A stretch of 64,000 bases of DNA. Origin: JBHEBG01 sp046557915 (GTDB lineage Bacteria; Bacteroidota; Bacteroidia; Flavobacteriales; Flavobacteriaceae). The notes under the pieces are model-generated. The model had not been told where the DNA came from, searched no databases, and saw only the letters and a list, made by a program, of their open reading frames with translations. The stretch lies in assembly GCF_046557915.1 (NCBI RefSeq), contig NZ_JBHEBG010000001.1, positions 558,001 through 622,000 of the forward strand, read 5' to 3'. Of this stretch, positions 8,995-19,000 are shown in pieces. How positions within the stretch are numbered: the stretch's first letter is position 1; each line of letters opens with the position of its first letter. Position numbers and translations under genes: made by a program.

Positions 8995-11900
8995 ATGAAA
9001 TACGAGGCTTTAAAAATAAGTGAAGATCTAGCTGAAAATATTCTTTTCCAATGCTTCAAAATCAAAGGAAGTGCAACCTCGCTTCCTGGAGAAATAGATT
9101 TTAATTTTAGGATCAAAACGAAAAAGGATGGAGATTACGTTTTAAAAATTTCGCGCCCCGATGAAGATAAAAGCTATCTCGATTTTCAGCAGCAAATCCT
9201 TGAACATGTTGAAAAAAATGGGCATGACATAATTATCGCCCCAAAAGTAATACGGGATAAAAACGGAATGGGGGTTTCCCAAATTACGGATAGTTTTGGC
9301 GAAAAAAGGAATGTACGGCTATTAACCTGGGTGTCCGGAAGACTCTGGAGCAATGTTAATCCAATATTGGACAGTCTGCTTTTTAGTCTAGGAGAGCATT
9401 GTGCATTGCTGACCAAAATCCTTCAGGGATTTGACCATCCTTTGGCGCATCGGAAATTTGATTGGGACACGGCCCAATCCGTTTGGACAAAAGACCACCT
9501 TCATCTATTTCAAGGAGAGCAAAAAGAGATTATAATACATTTTCAGAATGGCTTTGAGCACCATAAAACTGCCTATGACAAGTTGCGGAAAGGGGTGGTG
9601 CACAACGATGCCAATGACAATAATATTGTTGTATCCGAAGATTTGATACATCCAAAGGTAATGGCGGTAATTGATTTTGGTGATGCCATCCACACGCAAA
9701 TTATTAACGATTTGGCCATTGCATGTGCCTATGCTATAATGAATTGCAATGATCCCTTGGAAGCAGTGTTACCCATCATAAAGGGGTACCATTCTTGTTT
9801 TCCTTTGGAAGAACAGGAATTGGCCCATTTGTATAACGCCATTGGAATGCGTCTCGTAGTGTCGATAACCAAATCGGCCATAAACAAAATTGAGGATCCA
9901 GACAACCAATACCTGCTTGTAAGCGAAAAGCCCGCCTGGGAACTGCTGAAAAAGTGGCGTACTCTTCATCAAGATTTTGCGCATCACTGTTTTAGGCAAG
10001 CATGTGGGTTTTCTGCCCATCCTTCCGAGGCCAGTTATCTGAAATGGGCAGCCCAAAGTAGTTTTGGCCTTTCCGAATTGTTTCCTACTATTGGCAAGGA
10101 TCAAATACTGCCCTTAGATCTAAGTGTATCCAGTACATGGGTAGGCCATGAACAAGACTTCAATGATTTGGATGTTTTTCAATTTAAAATTGACAAGTTG
10201 CAAAAGCAGTGGCCCGATAAAATAATAGCCGGCGGATATATGGAGCCACGGGCGCTGTACACATCCACTGCGTATGACAAGGTAGGTAACCTTGGGCCAG
10301 AGAGCAGAACCGTTCATTTAGGAATCGACTTTTGGTTGCCCCAAAACACTGCGGTGCACGCTTTATTGGACGGTGAGGTAGTAATTGCCGTAAACGATGC
10401 TGGCGACAAGGAGTACGGTGGGTTGGTAGTTTTAAGGCATCAAATTAACAATCTTAAGTTTTATTCACTTTATGGCCACTTGTCCGTTGCAAGTGTTGCA
10501 AGGCTCAAGGTTGGAGATACTATAGACAAAGGAGGCCTTATCGCCTTCCTTGGCAATCGTTATGAAAACGGAAATTGGGCTCCCCATCTTCATTTTCAAA
10601 CAATGCTTTCTCTGTACGGTCATACCTTGGATTATCCCGGAGTTGCATATCCCAAACAAATAGATGTCTGGAAAAGTGTTTGTCCCGATCCCAATCTGCT
10701 GTTCAAATCCAAAACCCTTAAAACAACCAAGACCATAACAAACAGTGATTTAATAGATTATAGGAAAAAACATTTAGGCAAGGGGCTATCGCTTCAGTAT
10801 AAAACTCCCATTAAAATGGTGCGGGGGGCCGGGCAATTTCTTATAGACCAGCAAGGTCAAAAGTATTTGGATACGGTAAACAATGTTGCTCATGTAGGTC
10901 ATGAGCATCCAGACGTTATAAAGGCCGGACAACAACAGATGGCAGTACTGAATACCAACTCCCGTTATCTGCATGAGAATATCAACGCCCTTGCTCAAGA
11001 ATTGATTAAAACATTGCCGCCAGAGCTTAATGTATTACATTTTGTGAATTCTGGTAGCGAAGCCAACGAGTTGGCAATTAGAATGGTGAAAGCAGCAACT
11101 GGAGAACAAGATATTATAGCGTCTGAAGTGGGGTATCATGGAAACACGAATATGTGCGTTGATATCAGCTCTTACAAATTTGATGGAAAAGGAGGGCAAG
11201 GTGCTCCAGAGCACACCCATATTTTTCCTTTGCCCGATACATTTAGGGGAAAATATCGTGGAGAAAATGCGGGGGAAGAATATGCAAAAGAGGTACAACG
11301 CCAAATACAATCTATCCATGAAAAAGGGCGCGGAGTTGGGGCACTGATCATAGAACCCATCATTAGTTGCGGCGGTCAAATTGAACTGCCAAAAGGTTTT
11401 CTTTCCAAAGCTTATGAATACGTAAGGGCCGCGGGCGGGCTTTGCATTTCGGATGAGGTGCAAGTAGGTTGTGGACGTATGGGCCATACTTTTTGGGGGT
11501 TTCAGCTCTACGATGTGGTGCCCGATATTATTACCATTGGCAAACCCTTGGGAAATGGCCACCCACTGGCGGCCGTAGTATGCACGCAAAAGGTAGCGGA
11601 GAAATTCGCCAATGGTATGGAGTACTTTAACACCTTTGGCGGCAACCCTGTTTCCTGTGCCATAGGAACAGAAGTATTGCGAACGGTAAAACACCTAAAA
11701 CTGCAGGAAAACGCCCTTGCCCAAGGTAATTTTCTTAAGGAAGAATTAAAAAAGCTATCGCAAAAATTTCCGATTATGGGCAATGTAAGGGGCCAGGGTC
11801 TATTCTTGGGCTTTGAGCTTGTGGACAAGGACCTGAAACCCCTGGCAAAACACGCCGATTATCTGGCAAATCGTATGAAAGACCATGGTATACTAATGAG

Positions 11901-12036
11901 TACGGATGGCCCGGACAACAATGTAATAAAAATAAAACCTCCGATGGTTTTTACAAAGGGAAATGCCCAAACATTGATTTTTTACTTGAGAAAAATTCTC
12001 GCTGAAGATTTTATGAATAGCTATTTATCCGTCTAA
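8995..12036 (+). CDS. three-domain fusion: APH-type kinase, M23 (LytM) domain, class-III aminotransferase-fold phospho-lyase
   Basis: 1013 residues without a signal peptide, so presumably cytoplasmic. Residues about 20-340 form an aminoglycoside-phosphotransferase-type kinase with the catalytic loop VVHNDANDNN (201-210) and metal-binding VIDFGD (225-230). Residues about 400-570 are an M23/LytM domain retaining HLGID (His441, Asp445) and HLHF (His531, His533). Residues about 590-1013 are a PLP class-III aminotransferase fold with ISDEVQVGCGR and the Schiff-base lysine Lys850 in ITIGKPLGNGHP. Human homologues of the outer domains are hydroxylysine kinase and the 5-phosphohydroxylysine or ethanolamine-phosphate phospho-lyases, which act in sequence. 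A kinase plus phospho-lyase on hydroxylysine is therefore the favoured reading; ethanolamine is the alternative. The M23 role is unknown. Confidence 0.87.
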   Translation: MKYEALKISEDLAENILFQCFKIKGSATSLPGEIDFNFRIKTKKDGDYVLKISRPDEDKSYLDFQQQILEHVEKNGHDIIIAPKVIRDKNGMGVSQITDSFGEKRNVRLLTWVSGRLWSNVNPILDSLLFSLGEHCALLTKILQGFDHPLAHRKFDWDTAQSVWTKDHLHLFQGEQKEIIIHFQNGFEHHKTAYDKLRKGVVHNDANDNNIVVSEDLIHPKVMAVIDFGDAIHTQIINDLAIACAYAIMNCNDPLEAVLPIIKGYHSCFPLEEQELAHLYNAIGMRLVVSITKSAINKIEDPDNQYLLVSEKPAWELLKKWRTLHQDFAHHCFRQACGFSAHPSEASYLKWAAQSSFGLSELFPTIGKDQILPLDLSVSSTWVGHEQDFNDLDVFQFKIDKLQKQWPDKIIAGGYMEPRALYTSTAYDKVGNLGPESRTVHLGIDFWLPQNTAVHALLDGEVVIAVNDAGDKEYGGLVVLRHQINNLKFYSLYGHLSVASVARLKVGDTIDKGGLIAFLGNRYENGNWAPHLHFQTMLSLYGHTLDYPGVAYPKQIDVWKSVCPDPNLLFKSKTLKTTKTITNSDLIDYRKKHLGKGLSLQYKTPIKMVRGAGQFLIDQQGQKYLDTVNNVAHVGHEHPDVIKAGQQQMAVLNTNSRYLHENINALAQELIKTLPPELNVLHFVNSGSEANELAIRMVKAATGEQDIIASEVGYHGNTNMCVDISSYKFDGKGGQGAPEHTHIFPLPDTFRGKYRGENAGEEYAKEVQRQIQSIHEKGRGVGALIIEPIISCGGQIELPKGFLSKAYEYVRAAGGLCISDEVQVGCGRMGHTFWGFQLYDVVPDIITIGKPLGNGHPLAAVVCTQKVAEKFANGMEYFNTFGGNPVSCAIGTEVLRTVKHLKLQENALAQGNFLKEELKKLSQKFPIMGNVRGQGLFLGFELVDKDLKPLAKHADYLANRMKDHGILMSTDGPDNNVIKIKPPMVFTKGNAQTLIFYLRKILAEDFMNSYLSV

Positions 12037-12048
12037 GTGGACTTTACA

Positions 12049-15000
12049 ATGAAACCGAAATTTATCCTTTACCTATATATTCTAACATTTCTTGGATGCC
12101 AGAAGCAGCCCTTAAAACTTGTGCCCGAGCAAACGTTCCATTATGATCACAAAATCTTTGAAGAGAACAAATTGCCGCCGAGGGCTACTTTTTTTGGTTT
12201 TGAATCCGATACCATTTCAGAAAAAGAGCTTTCTAGTCGTTATTTAAGTTTAAATGGTGATTGGAAATTCAATTTTGTAACCGATCCCAAAAAACGCCCC
12301 AATACTTTTCAAAATACCAATTTTGATGATAGCGAATGGGATACCATTCCTGTTCCGGCCAACTGGGAAGTCCTGGGTTACGATCGTCCCATTTATCTTG
12401 ATGAGCGTTATCCTTTTACCACAAAATGGCCCAATGCCCCCACGGACTACAATCCTGTGGGTACTTATCGCAAAGAGATAGATCTAACCGGAGAGTTTCT
12501 AGACCAGGAGACCATCCTTCATTTTGGTGCCGTCAAATCGGCAATGTACCTCTATGTCAACGGAGCGTACGTAGGTTATTCCCAAGGCAGCAAAACCCCG
12601 GCAGAATTTAATGTTACCACCTTTTTAAGGCCGGGGAAAAACGTATTTTCCTTGCAGATTTTTAGGTGGAGCGATGCTAGTTATTTGGAGAGTCAGGATA
12701 TGTTGCGGATCAGCGGTATTGAAAGAAGCGTATATCTCTACACTAGGCCCAAAATATTTATTTCCGACTATCACACATACACTAATTTGGATGATACCTA
12801 CGCCAATGGAATATTTAAAGGAACGGTAACCGTAACCAACCAGACCACTGAAACGGCCTCTCGAAATATACGCTTGGAACTTTTGGATAACGATACTTGG
12901 GTTTTTAAAAAATCTTCTATTGTAGAAATTCCATCGGGACAAACCACTACGATAAATTTAAACCATCTTATCAAGGATGCAAGGTCGTGGTCTTCTGAAA
13001 TTCCAAATTTGTACGGGTTGCGTATTTCTTTGACAGATTCCATCAATCCAGAGAACAACCAATACATAAAAAATCATGTTGGTTTCAAAAGGGTAGAGAT
13101 CAAGGACTCCCAAGTACTTATCAATGGGAAACCTATTTATATTAAAGGGGTGGATAGGCATGAAACAGATCCTTTTACAGGACACGTTATTTCCAGAGCT
13201 TCGATGAGAAAGGATATTGAATTAATGAAGCAGAACAATATAAATGCCGTCCGAAGCTCGCACTATCCCAATGACCCTTATTGGCTGTATTTATGCGATG
13301 TTTACGGGTTGTACGTTGTAGACGAGGCCAATATTGAAAGTCACCCCTTGGCCATTGATGAGAGTACCCAGATCGGCAATGAGATGAGTTGGCTCCCTGC
13401 CCATATGATGCGTACGGAAAGGATGTACCACCGAGATAAAAATCATCCATCTATCTATTCGTGGTCTCTGGGCAATGAGGCCGGTGAGGGGCAAATTTTT
13501 AGGGCCACTTACAAATGGCTAAAACAGCAAGACGATAATAGAATAGTACAATACGAACCCGCGGGCAAGGAAGATTATACAGACCTGTATTGTCCAATGT
13601 ATCCCAAACCTGAATATCTTATTGAACATGGCAAATCAGATTCTGACAAGCCGTCCATTATGATAGAATATGCCCACGCCATGGGAAATTCGGTAGGAAA
13701 TCTGCAAGATTATTGGGATATCATTGAGAAATACCCCAACCTACAGGGTGGCTTTATCTGGGATTGGGCAGACCAAAGCTTAGAATATAAGGATGAAAAT
13801 GGAAAACCCTATTTGGCCTACGGGCACGACTATCATCCTGATCTGCCGACCGATGGCAACTTTTTGAACAATGGCCTGGTTGACCCATATAGAAACCCAC
13901 ACCCACACCTATCCGAGGTTAAAAAAGTGTATGAACCTGCACATTTTCGTTATCTGGGAAAAGGTATTATTGAAATTGAAAACAAGAATTTCTTTACCGA
14001 CTTTTCGGATATGGAACTTCTTGTTCGGATTTTGAACAATGGTATTCCCAGTTTTGAACAACAACTGAGTAAAGTGGTAGTGCCTCCCCAAAGTTCTAGA
14101 AAAATAACTCTTGAAAAGATTCCGGATGTTTTTATTCCTGAAAACGAATACATTTTGGAAATAAGTTTGCTACAGAAAACTGCAAGTTCACTGGTTCCCA
14201 AGGGGCACGAAATAGCATGGGATCAATTTATACTGAATAAAGGGATCAACCAAGTCCCATCGGGCAATACCGGAAACCCACTTACAATTAAAGCCGTGGG
14301 AGAATTTATTGAAATAACCAATGATAAAATAAATTTTAGGATCGATGCAAAATCGGGCGAGATAGCTTCTTGGAAATTTGAAGGCAAAGAAATTACGACC
14401 CAGCCGATACGTCCTAATTTTTGGCGCCCTCCAACAGATAACGATCTGGGCAACGGAATGGATAAATGGGCCAAACTATGGCAAAACGCCACGTACAATT
14501 ACTCGGCTAAGCTCATAGAAAACCCTAAGATTACCCAAAATGGTGTGCTTTTGAAGGTATCCTATCTTCTACCAAATAACGAAGCCAAACTGGTCGTGGA
14601 TTATGAAATAACATCGCATGGCACATTGAATATTGCGTATTATTTTACCCCTATAAACAAAGACCTTCCAAACCTGCCCCGTCTGGGAATGTACCTAACG
14701 CTTCCGGATGACTTCACCGAAGTATCCTGGTATGGGAAAGGCCCACAGGAAAGCTATTGGGATAGAAAAACGGGTGTTAAAACTGGGCTGTACTCCGGAA
14801 AGACACAAGAGCAGTTCCATCGTTATTCGCGCCCACAGGAAACGGGAAACAAAACTGATGTCCGTTGGATGAAAATATCTTCAAAGGACCTTTACCTAAA
14901 GGCCAGAGGGAGTTCGTTGTTGAATTGTAGTGTTTGGCCCTTTGCCATGACCGAACTGGATTTTAGAAGTGAAGAAGGTGGTGCATCGGCATCGGGACTG

Positions 15001-15186
15001 GTCCCCGTTACCAAAAAGCACGGTGCGGACATAAAAATAGGCAAGACCGTCCAATGGAATATAGATTATTTACAAATGGGCGTTGGGGGCGACACCTCTT
15101 GGGGAAGGTTGGTTCATGACGCGTATACCGTTAAACCAAAACAATATCGCTACCGGTTCAGTATTGAGCCGAAAACCAAGGAATAG
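12049..15186 (+). CDS. lipoprotein beta-galactosidase, glycoside hydrolase family 2 (LacZ type)
   Basis: 1045 residues from the ATG at 12049; a GTG at 12037 touching the previous stop is possible, but the ATG gives a cleaner lipoprotein signal ending TFLGC. Domains in order: jelly-roll sugar-binding domain (WEVLGYDRPIYLDERYPF), Ig-like domain, TIM barrel, second Ig-like domain, and the large C-terminal beta-galactosidase small-chain domain (FWRPPTDNDLGNGMDKW). Catalytic acid is Glu477 in LGNEAGEG and nucleophile Glu540 in IMIEYAHAMGNS. It should cleave terminal beta-galactosides outside the cytoplasm. Third gene of the GH63/fusion operon, which suggests the galactoside is hydroxylysine-linked galactose rather than lactose. 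Confidence 0.92.
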   Translation: MKPKFILYLYILTFLGCQKQPLKLVPEQTFHYDHKIFEENKLPPRATFFGFESDTISEKELSSRYLSLNGDWKFNFVTDPKKRPNTFQNTNFDDSEWDTIPVPANWEVLGYDRPIYLDERYPFTTKWPNAPTDYNPVGTYRKEIDLTGEFLDQETILHFGAVKSAMYLYVNGAYVGYSQGSKTPAEFNVTTFLRPGKNVFSLQIFRWSDASYLESQDMLRISGIERSVYLYTRPKIFISDYHTYTNLDDTYANGIFKGTVTVTNQTTETASRNIRLELLDNDTWVFKKSSIVEIPSGQTTTINLNHLIKDARSWSSEIPNLYGLRISLTDSINPENNQYIKNHVGFKRVEIKDSQVLINGKPIYIKGVDRHETDPFTGHVISRASMRKDIELMKQNNINAVRSSHYPNDPYWLYLCDVYGLYVVDEANIESHPLAIDESTQIGNEMSWLPAHMMRTERMYHRDKNHPSIYSWSLGNEAGEGQIFRATYKWLKQQDDNRIVQYEPAGKEDYTDLYCPMYPKPEYLIEHGKSDSDKPSIMIEYAHAMGNSVGNLQDYWDIIEKYPNLQGGFIWDWADQSLEYKDENGKPYLAYGHDYHPDLPTDGNFLNNGLVDPYRNPHPHLSEVKKVYEPAHFRYLGKGIIEIENKNFFTDFSDMELLVRILNNGIPSFEQQLSKVVVPPQSSRKITLEKIPDVFIPENEYILEISLLQKTASSLVPKGHEIAWDQFILNKGINQVPSGNTGNPLTIKAVGEFIEITNDKINFRIDAKSGEIASWKFEGKEITTQPIRPNFWRPPTDNDLGNGMDKWAKLWQNATYNYSAKLIENPKITQNGVLLKVSYLLPNNEAKLVVDYEITSHGTLNIAYYFTPINKDLPNLPRLGMYLTLPDDFTEVSWYGKGPQESYWDRKTGVKTGLYSGKTQEQFHRYSRPQETGNKTDVRWMKISSKDLYLKARGSSLLNCSVWPFAMTELDFRSEEGGASASGLVPVTKKHGADIKIGKTVQWNIDYLQMGVGGDTSWGRLVHDAYTVKPKQYRYRFSIEPKTKE

Positions 15187-15439
15187 GATGGACATTTAAC
15201 TGTTAGATCTGAGTTGTTTTCTTCCCAAGATCCCTGTGCTATCGACTATAGGACGTACATTTATTTAATAACCTTCCTCCCAATAACTTCTCAGGAAAGA
15301 TCGCTTAAGAGCACTATATAACGCAAGGCAATCTGGTTATTTAATATGTAGTCTTTTCTGTACGTATTTTGAAATCTAAATTAGTCATATTCATGGGTAA
15401 ATTTTGCTATATTTAGAAATATAAAGATTATATTTTGGC

Positions 15440-17644
15440 ATGTCTTTAAAGAAGTTTCCCTTTTATAAACAGTTGGACCAAATGGATTGTGGGCCTACTT
15501 GTTTACGGATGATAACGAAGTTTTACAACAAGACATATTCCATTGACTTTTTAAGAAAAAAAACCAATATTACTCGCGAAGGTGTTTCTTTAGGGGGTAT
15601 TGCAGAGGCAGCAGAGGCCATAGGGCTCCACACCATGGCGGTAAGTCTAGATTACAATTCCCTGGAAACAGAGGTTCCTTTGCCATGCATTGCCCATTGG
15701 CGCCAACGTCATTTTGTGGTTATCTATAAAATAAAGCGAAATACTGTTTACATGGCCGATCCGGCCCATGGGCTAATACAGTACTCCAAAAAAGACTTTG
15801 TAAACGGCTGGATAGGAAAAAATGCGGATTTGGATACATCAGAAGGGTATTTGCTTTTGTTGGACCCTACACCAAAATTTTATGAGACGGATGTAGAGGA
15901 AAAAAAAGAATACGGATTCAAGTTTTTGTTTTGGTATTTTAAACCTCACAAAAAATATATCCTACAACTTTTTTTGGGCTTAACGGTGGGAAGTTTGCTC
16001 CAATTGATATTTCCATTTTTAACGCAAGCCTTGGTCGATTATGGAATTGATTATCAAAATCTAAATTTTGTTTATTTGATTCTTATAGCCCAACTAACAT
16101 TATTTATTTCCCAGACAAGTGTTGACTTAATCCGAGGGTGGATCTTGTTGCATATGACTAGCAGAATCAATATTAACCTCATTTCCGATTTTCTTATCAA
16201 GCTAATGCGATTACCCATAGCTTTTTTTGATTCCAAAAACACAGGAGACATAATTCAACGAATATATGATCATTCTAGAATACAGGATTTTTTGTCGAGT
16301 ACTACATTAAACACCTTGTTTTCGGCTTTTAATCTAATCATTTTTGGAATTGTGCTTGCCTATTATAATATGGTGATTTTTTCCATTTTTTTCATAGGAT
16401 CCATAATCTATATTGGGTGGACACTACTCTTCTTGAAAAAACGGGCCGAATTGGATTACAAAAGATTTGATCAGGCTGCGGACAATCAGAGTAGCATTTA
16501 TCAACTTATCTCTGGAATGCAGGAGATAAAACTAAACGGGTCCGAAAGGAGAAGACGGTGGGAGTGGGAGGCCATACAGATCAAATTGTTTAAGGTCTCC
16601 ATTAAAAGTTTGGCATTGTCACAAACGCAGAACACGGGCGGGCAATTTTTTAATGAACTGAAAAACATATTCATAACTTTTGTGGCTGCCAAGTCTGTCA
16701 TTGATGGTAATTTAACCCTGGGTATGATGCTCTCTGTTCAATATATTATTGGACAATTAAATTTACCTATCATCAATTTTATCAATTTTATACAGGCGGG
16801 TCAAGATGCCAAGATAAGTCTTGAAAGATTGGCGGAAATCCATGCCAAGAAAGATGAGGAAGAGATTGGGGAGGATTACAGCAATGTACTGCCCAAAGAC
16901 GGAACCATTAAAATTGAGAATTTAAGTTTTCGGTATGGGGGGAAAACTTCCCCTGAGGTATTAAAAAATCTAAACTTTGAAATCCCCGAAGGAAAAGTAA
17001 CAGCCATTGTTGGGGCAAGTGGTAGTGGTAAAACTACATTGATAAAACTTTTGCTGAAGTTTTATGAGCCCACGGAGGGGCTTATCAGTGTTGGCACATC
17101 CAAGTTAGATAAGATCAGCACTACTTTTTGGAGAAAAAATTGTGGCACAGTTATGCAAGATGGTTTCTTGTTTGCGGATAGTATCTCAAGGAATATCACT
17201 GAATCGGATTCTGAAGGGGTCATCGTTAAGGATAGGTTAGCGCATGCAGCGCATATTGCCAGCATAGATGGTTTTATAGAAGAACTTTCTTCTGGTTATA
17301 AGACTAAGATCGGGGGTAGCGGCATTAATATAAGCGGTGGCCAAAAACAGCGCATCTTAATTGCACGATCGGTATATAAAAACCCATCTTATATCTTTTT
17401 TGACGAGGCAACAAGTGCTTTGGATGCCAATAACGAGAAAGTTATTATGGAGAGGCTGCAAGAGTTTTATAAAGGAAAAACGGTACTTATAGTCGCCCAT
17501 AGATTAAGTACCGTAAAAAATGCAGATCAAATTGTTGTTTTGGATAGGGGGAAGGTAATAGAGCAAGGAAATCATGCAGAACTTACCAAGAAGAAAGGAG
17601 TATATTATTCTTTGGTAAAAAACCAGCTGGAATTAGGAAATTAG
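15440..17644 (+). CDS. C39 peptidase-containing ABC transporter (bacteriocin maturation and export)
   Basis: 734 residues. The N-terminal C39 cysteine protease has Gln11, Cys17 (MDCGPTC), His91 (RHFVVIY) and Asp107 (ADPAHG). Six membrane helices follow (about 165-440), then the ATPase: Walker A GASGSGKT (525-532), signature ISGGQ (about 631-635) and Walker B FFDEATSALD (Asp655, Glu656). Such proteins cut leaders after a GG pair and export the core peptide. Both precursor peptides at 23496-24130 carry a GG pair, so they are the expected substrates. A 253-bp gap without a recognisable gene precedes it, and the HlyD partner follows after 9 bp. Confidence 0.95.
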   Translation: MSLKKFPFYKQLDQMDCGPTCLRMITKFYNKTYSIDFLRKKTNITREGVSLGGIAEAAEAIGLHTMAVSLDYNSLETEVPLPCIAHWRQRHFVVIYKIKRNTVYMADPAHGLIQYSKKDFVNGWIGKNADLDTSEGYLLLLDPTPKFYETDVEEKKEYGFKFLFWYFKPHKKYILQLFLGLTVGSLLQLIFPFLTQALVDYGIDYQNLNFVYLILIAQLTLFISQTSVDLIRGWILLHMTSRININLISDFLIKLMRLPIAFFDSKNTGDIIQRIYDHSRIQDFLSSTTLNTLFSAFNLIIFGIVLAYYNMVIFSIFFIGSIIYIGWTLLFLKKRAELDYKRFDQAADNQSSIYQLISGMQEIKLNGSERRRRWEWEAIQIKLFKVSIKSLALSQTQNTGGQFFNELKNIFITFVAAKSVIDGNLTLGMMLSVQYIIGQLNLPIINFINFIQAGQDAKISLERLAEIHAKKDEEEIGEDYSNVLPKDGTIKIENLSFRYGGKTSPEVLKNLNFEIPEGKVTAIVGASGSGKTTLIKLLLKFYEPTEGLISVGTSKLDKISTTFWRKNCGTVMQDGFLFADSISRNITESDSEGVIVKDRLAHAAHIASIDGFIEELSSGYKTKIGGSGINISGGQKQRILIARSVYKNPSYIFFDEATSALDANNEKVIMERLQEFYKGKTVLIVAHRLSTVKNADQIVVLDRGKVIEQGNHAELTKKKGVYYSLVKNQLELGN

Positions 17645-17653
17645 ATAGCTAAG

Positions 17654-18952
17654 ATGAATAAGGGCAAAAGAAAAATAGATGACTTGAACGAACGCTCGGA
17701 CCAAGTAAGGGAAATACTTGGTAAAGCCCCCCACTGGGTAATACGCGCGGGAATTACCCTTATATTCATCATTATAACATTGTTGCTGCTGGGTGCTGCC
17801 CTAATTAGTTATAATGATGTTGTTACTGCGGAAATTGTAGTTTCTAGCAAAAATCCTCCCGTTTATATCAAATCAGGGGCAAGCGGAAAGCTTATTAACA
17901 TTTTTGCCGAGCGAGGACAATCCGTGGTCAAAGGAGAAAAACTGGCAGAGGTTGAAAGTAATGCCCGTATTGAAGATGTTTATTATTTAAAAGGAAGCAT
18001 CAAAGACTTTGAACCCCAGGGAATCTCCTTGGATTCGCTAAAATCACTCTTTCCTACCCACCTAAATTTGGGGGATATACAACCTTCCTATGATAATTTT
18101 GTTATCCAATACCAAAACTATGTGCTTTTTAATACTTCGGCCATCAATCTAAAAGAATCAAAAGTAATTGAGCGACAATTACGAGATCAAAATTTCTTTT
18201 GGGAAAAACTACAAAAACAAAGGTTGGTTTTGAAACAAAAAATGGATTCGTCCAACAAAGTATACGAGCAAAATAAAAAATTGCATAAAACGGGAGCTAT
18301 CGACAAAGTGGAATATGAGCGCTTTTCCAATCGTTACCTTACTGAGAAACAAAGCTATGAGGATTTTAGGACAAGTATGTCCAACACCCAAGCGGCCATG
18401 GCCAACTTCAATATGCTTTTGAAAAAGTACGTCGCAAGAGAAGATCCTTTTAAAGAAACGCTTGTACAGGCGTATAAGGATTTGAACAGAGAACTTCTTC
18501 TATGGGAAAAAGAACATGTGATAAAAAGCCCAATTGATGGAAAAGTTACTGTTTTTGATCTCTGGAAGAAGTCTCACACTATAACGGCCGAAGAAAACTT
18601 GTTTACTGTTCTACCCCATAATTTGGAAGAAATAGTAGGAAGGATTGTACTGCCCATACAAAATGCAAAAAATATTGAGGTTGGTCAGAAAGTTATTATA
18701 AAGTTGACAAACTATCCATTTAAGGAATGGGGCGGATTAGAAGGAAAAATAACAGCCATCTCCGAAGTGCCAAAACAAGGAGATGGAACTTTTTACTCCA
18801 TATATGTTAAGGTGAATGGCTTAACAACCTCGCTAGGGAAACATATAGATTTTAACCAAGAAATGTACGGAAACGCAGAAATAATTATTGAAGAATTAAC
18901 GGTTTTGGAACGAATCTTTTATCAGTTGAGAGAAACTTTTGGGAACATTTAG
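17654..18952 (+). CDS. HlyD-family membrane fusion protein of the bacteriocin exporter
   Basis: 432 residues. A short cytoplasmic N-terminus precedes one membrane helix (about 29-52, AGITLIFIIITLLLLGAALI). Next come a lipoyl-like half (ASGKLINIFAERGQSVVKGEKLAEVE), a long coiled-coil hairpin (about 170-270), the second lipoyl half (IKSPIDGKVTVFD) and a beta-barrel region. It should bridge the C39 ABC transporter to an outer-membrane channel; no TolC-type gene is in the window, so a housekeeping one is probably used. Operon partner of the upstream transporter. Confidence 0.92.
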   Translation: MNKGKRKIDDLNERSDQVREILGKAPHWVIRAGITLIFIIITLLLLGAALISYNDVVTAEIVVSSKNPPVYIKSGASGKLINIFAERGQSVVKGEKLAEVESNARIEDVYYLKGSIKDFEPQGISLDSLKSLFPTHLNLGDIQPSYDNFVIQYQNYVLFNTSAINLKESKVIERQLRDQNFFWEKLQKQRLVLKQKMDSSNKVYEQNKKLHKTGAIDKVEYERFSNRYLTEKQSYEDFRTSMSNTQAAMANFNMLLKKYVAREDPFKETLVQAYKDLNRELLLWEKEHVIKSPIDGKVTVFDLWKKSHTITAEENLFTVLPHNLEEIVGRIVLPIQNAKNIEVGQKVIIKLTNYPFKEWGGLEGKITAISEVPKQGDGTFYSIYVKVNGLTTSLGKHIDFNQEMYGNAEIIIEELTVLERIFYQLRETFGNI

Positions 18953-18967
18953 TTCCCCATTTCTTGC

Positions 18968-19000
18968 ACCCTACTACAGGGTCGCTTTTGTTTCTTTTTT
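18968..19000 (+). terminator. probable Rho-independent terminator after the exporter genes
   Basis: ACCCT (18968-18972) and AGGGT (18978-18982) form a short stem with a 5-nt loop, followed by the T-rich stretch CGCTTTTGTTTCTTTTTT. It lies 15 bp after the hlyD stop and overlaps the 3' end of the convergent lanB C-terminal gene. Stem is only five pairs, so confidence is moderate. Confidence 0.45.

Noticed and set aside
11035..11694. 219-codon minus-strand open frame
   Set aside because: It lies wholly inside the aminotransferase domain of the fusion protein, whose frame has clear motifs; the antisense frame has none and reflects codon bias.
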